Assembly: GCA_016790575.1 (NCBI GenBank)
Contig: JAEUOU010000002.1
Coordinates: 1-64,000 of the forward strand
Length of the DNA: 64,000 bases
Reading direction: 5' to 3'
DNA from: Burkholderiaceae bacterium
Lineage (GTDB): Bacteria; Pseudomonadota; Gammaproteobacteria; Burkholderiales; Burkholderiaceae_C
The position numbers and the translations under genes are program-made. Below are positions 63,587 to 64,000 of the stretch, piece by piece. The notes below the pieces were generated by a model. That model saw only the letters and a program-made list of their open reading frames with translations. It was not told where the DNA came from and searched no databases. The first letter of the stretch is position 1. Each line of letters starts with the position of its first letter.

Positions 63587-63679
63587 TGGTGCCTCGAGCC
63601 GGAATCGAACCGGCACGCTCCCTTTCGGGCAAGCGGCGGATTTTAAGTCCGCTGTGTCTACCTGTTTCACCATCGAGGC
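63587..63679 (-). tRNA. tRNA-Leu (anticodon TAA)
   Basis: Acceptor stem GCCTCGA/TCGAGGC, long variable arm, TTCGATTC T-loop, and an anticodon stem-loop GCGGA-CTTAAAA-TCCGC with anticodon TAA. The 3' CCA is encoded. Confidence 0.95.
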
Positions 63680-63711
63680 GGTGGAGGAATTGTCGCAGGG
63701 ACCGATGCTGA

Positions 63712-63748
63712 AAAAAATCCCCGGCAACCAAACGATGCCGGGGATTTC
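63712..63748 (-). terminator. Terminator after tRNA-Cys
   Basis: A 12-bp perfect stem AAATCCCCGGCA/TGCCGGGGATTT followed on the minus strand by a T run. It begins one base beyond the tRNA-Cys CCA end. Confidence 0.85.
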
Positions 63749-63822
63749 TGGAGGCGCGGGCCGGAGTCGAACCGACCTACACGGATTTGCAATCCGGTGC
63801 ATAACCGCTTTGCTACCGCGCC
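63749..63822 (-). tRNA. tRNA-Cys (anticodon GCA)
   Basis: 74 bases with acceptor GGCGCGG/CCGCGCC, anticodon loop TTGCAAA (GCA), T-loop GGTTCGACTCC and encoded CCA. Confidence 0.95.
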
Positions 63823-63848
63823 AGGGTTTCTGCGAACTCTCTGACAAA

Positions 63849-63871
63849 AAAGGGAAGCTAGGCTTCCCTTT
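63849..63871 (-). terminator. Terminator after tRNA-Gly
   Basis: A 10-bp perfect stem AAAGGGAAGC/GCTTCCCTTT with a 3-base loop; on the minus strand six T follow. It separates tRNA-Gly from tRNA-Cys. Confidence 0.8.
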
Positions 63872-63904
63872 CAGCGGAAGATGTTGGCACTTCTTCCTGA
63901 ATAT

Positions 63905-63980
63905 TGGAGCGGGAAACGAGGCTCGAACTCGCGACCTCAACCTTGGCAAGGTTGCGCTCTACCAACTGAGCTATTCCCGC
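63905..63980 (-). tRNA. tRNA-Gly (anticodon GCC)
   Basis: 76 bases with acceptor GCGGGAA/TTCCCGC, D-arm AGCTCAGTTGGTAGAGC, anticodon loop TTGCCAA (GCC), T-arm GAGTTCGAGCCTC and encoded CCA. Confidence 0.97.
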
Positions 63981-64000
63981 GTAACCGCAAACTATACATC

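Overview
The window reads as the chromosome of a GC-rich betaproteobacterium, order Burkholderiales and probably Comamonadaceae or a close relative. Supporting signs are the homodimeric-type pyruvate dehydrogenase with a two-lipoyl E2, a Bug-type (TctC) solute-binding protein, a small Trp-rich protein, 6S RNA directly after zapA, a BoxB benzoyl-CoA epoxidase, and a cbb3 oxidase cluster with FNR boxes. Genus cannot be settled from the sequence. There are no rRNA genes, insertion sequences, prophage or CRISPR arrays; the gene content looks like ordinary chromosome. Positions, motifs and repeats below were read by eye; family names come from recognising the proteins, and no database was searched.

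Layout. 1-3209 holds aceF (partial) and aceE on the minus strand. A divergent membrane PAS histidine kinase and FixJ-type regulator follow (3360-6523, translationally coupled), then folD, prlC and a DUF4124-glutaredoxin protein. rpiA and pyrD are divergent; a GAF-GspE-type ATPase follows. 14692-19752 carries a small hypothetical gene, a 2,4-dienoyl-CoA reductase with a divergent TetR regulator, an FHA protein and an aminotransferase. A BLUF-like protein lacking both photochemical residues overlaps nth (19850-21528), followed by a hot-dog hydratase.

22680-31065 is a cobalamin block on the minus strand: a B12 riboswitch drives btuB, then a leaderless BtuF-like protein, btuF-btuC-btuD with overlapping genes, and cobT-cobS-cobC. 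On the plus strand follow a small coiled-coil gene, zapA and 6S RNA, then a TauE-type permease.

32837-44467 is a microaerobic respiration region: SafE-like membrane protein, hemN, fnr, a small membrane protein, ccoH, ccoG, ccoP, ccoQ, ccoO, ccoN, ccoS, ccoI and a divergent uspA. Four exact or near FNR boxes sit before ccoG (two), ccoN and ccoI/uspA, and a fifth between hemN and fnr, so the regulator, the heme enzyme and the oxidase form one circuit.

44578-50143 is a five-gene malonate operon (GntR regulator, malonyl-CoA decarboxylase, Bug protein, enoyl-CoA hydratase-like protein, malonyl-CoA synthetase). lgt, a lone boxB, ilvD, a small Trp-rich protein, a cytochrome c, acs, a UPF0114 protein, class I fumarase, murI, a YgjP-type metallopeptidase, an MFS permease, an acidic Gly-tailed protein and three tRNA genes (Leu, Cys, Gly) complete the window.

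The most unusual signal is a roughly 65-bp dispersed element found eight times (10301, 22577, 27949, 44466, 46244, 49310, 50251, 60599). All copies align without gaps over a TAGC, seven variable bases, GACC, ten bases, GGGTAT core. The best copies fold into two tandem hairpins with a compensating base change. Four copies are intergenic or at gene ends, one covers the start region of btuF, and three are read through in frame inside protein genes (enoyl-CoA hydratase, malonyl-CoA decarboxylase, murI).
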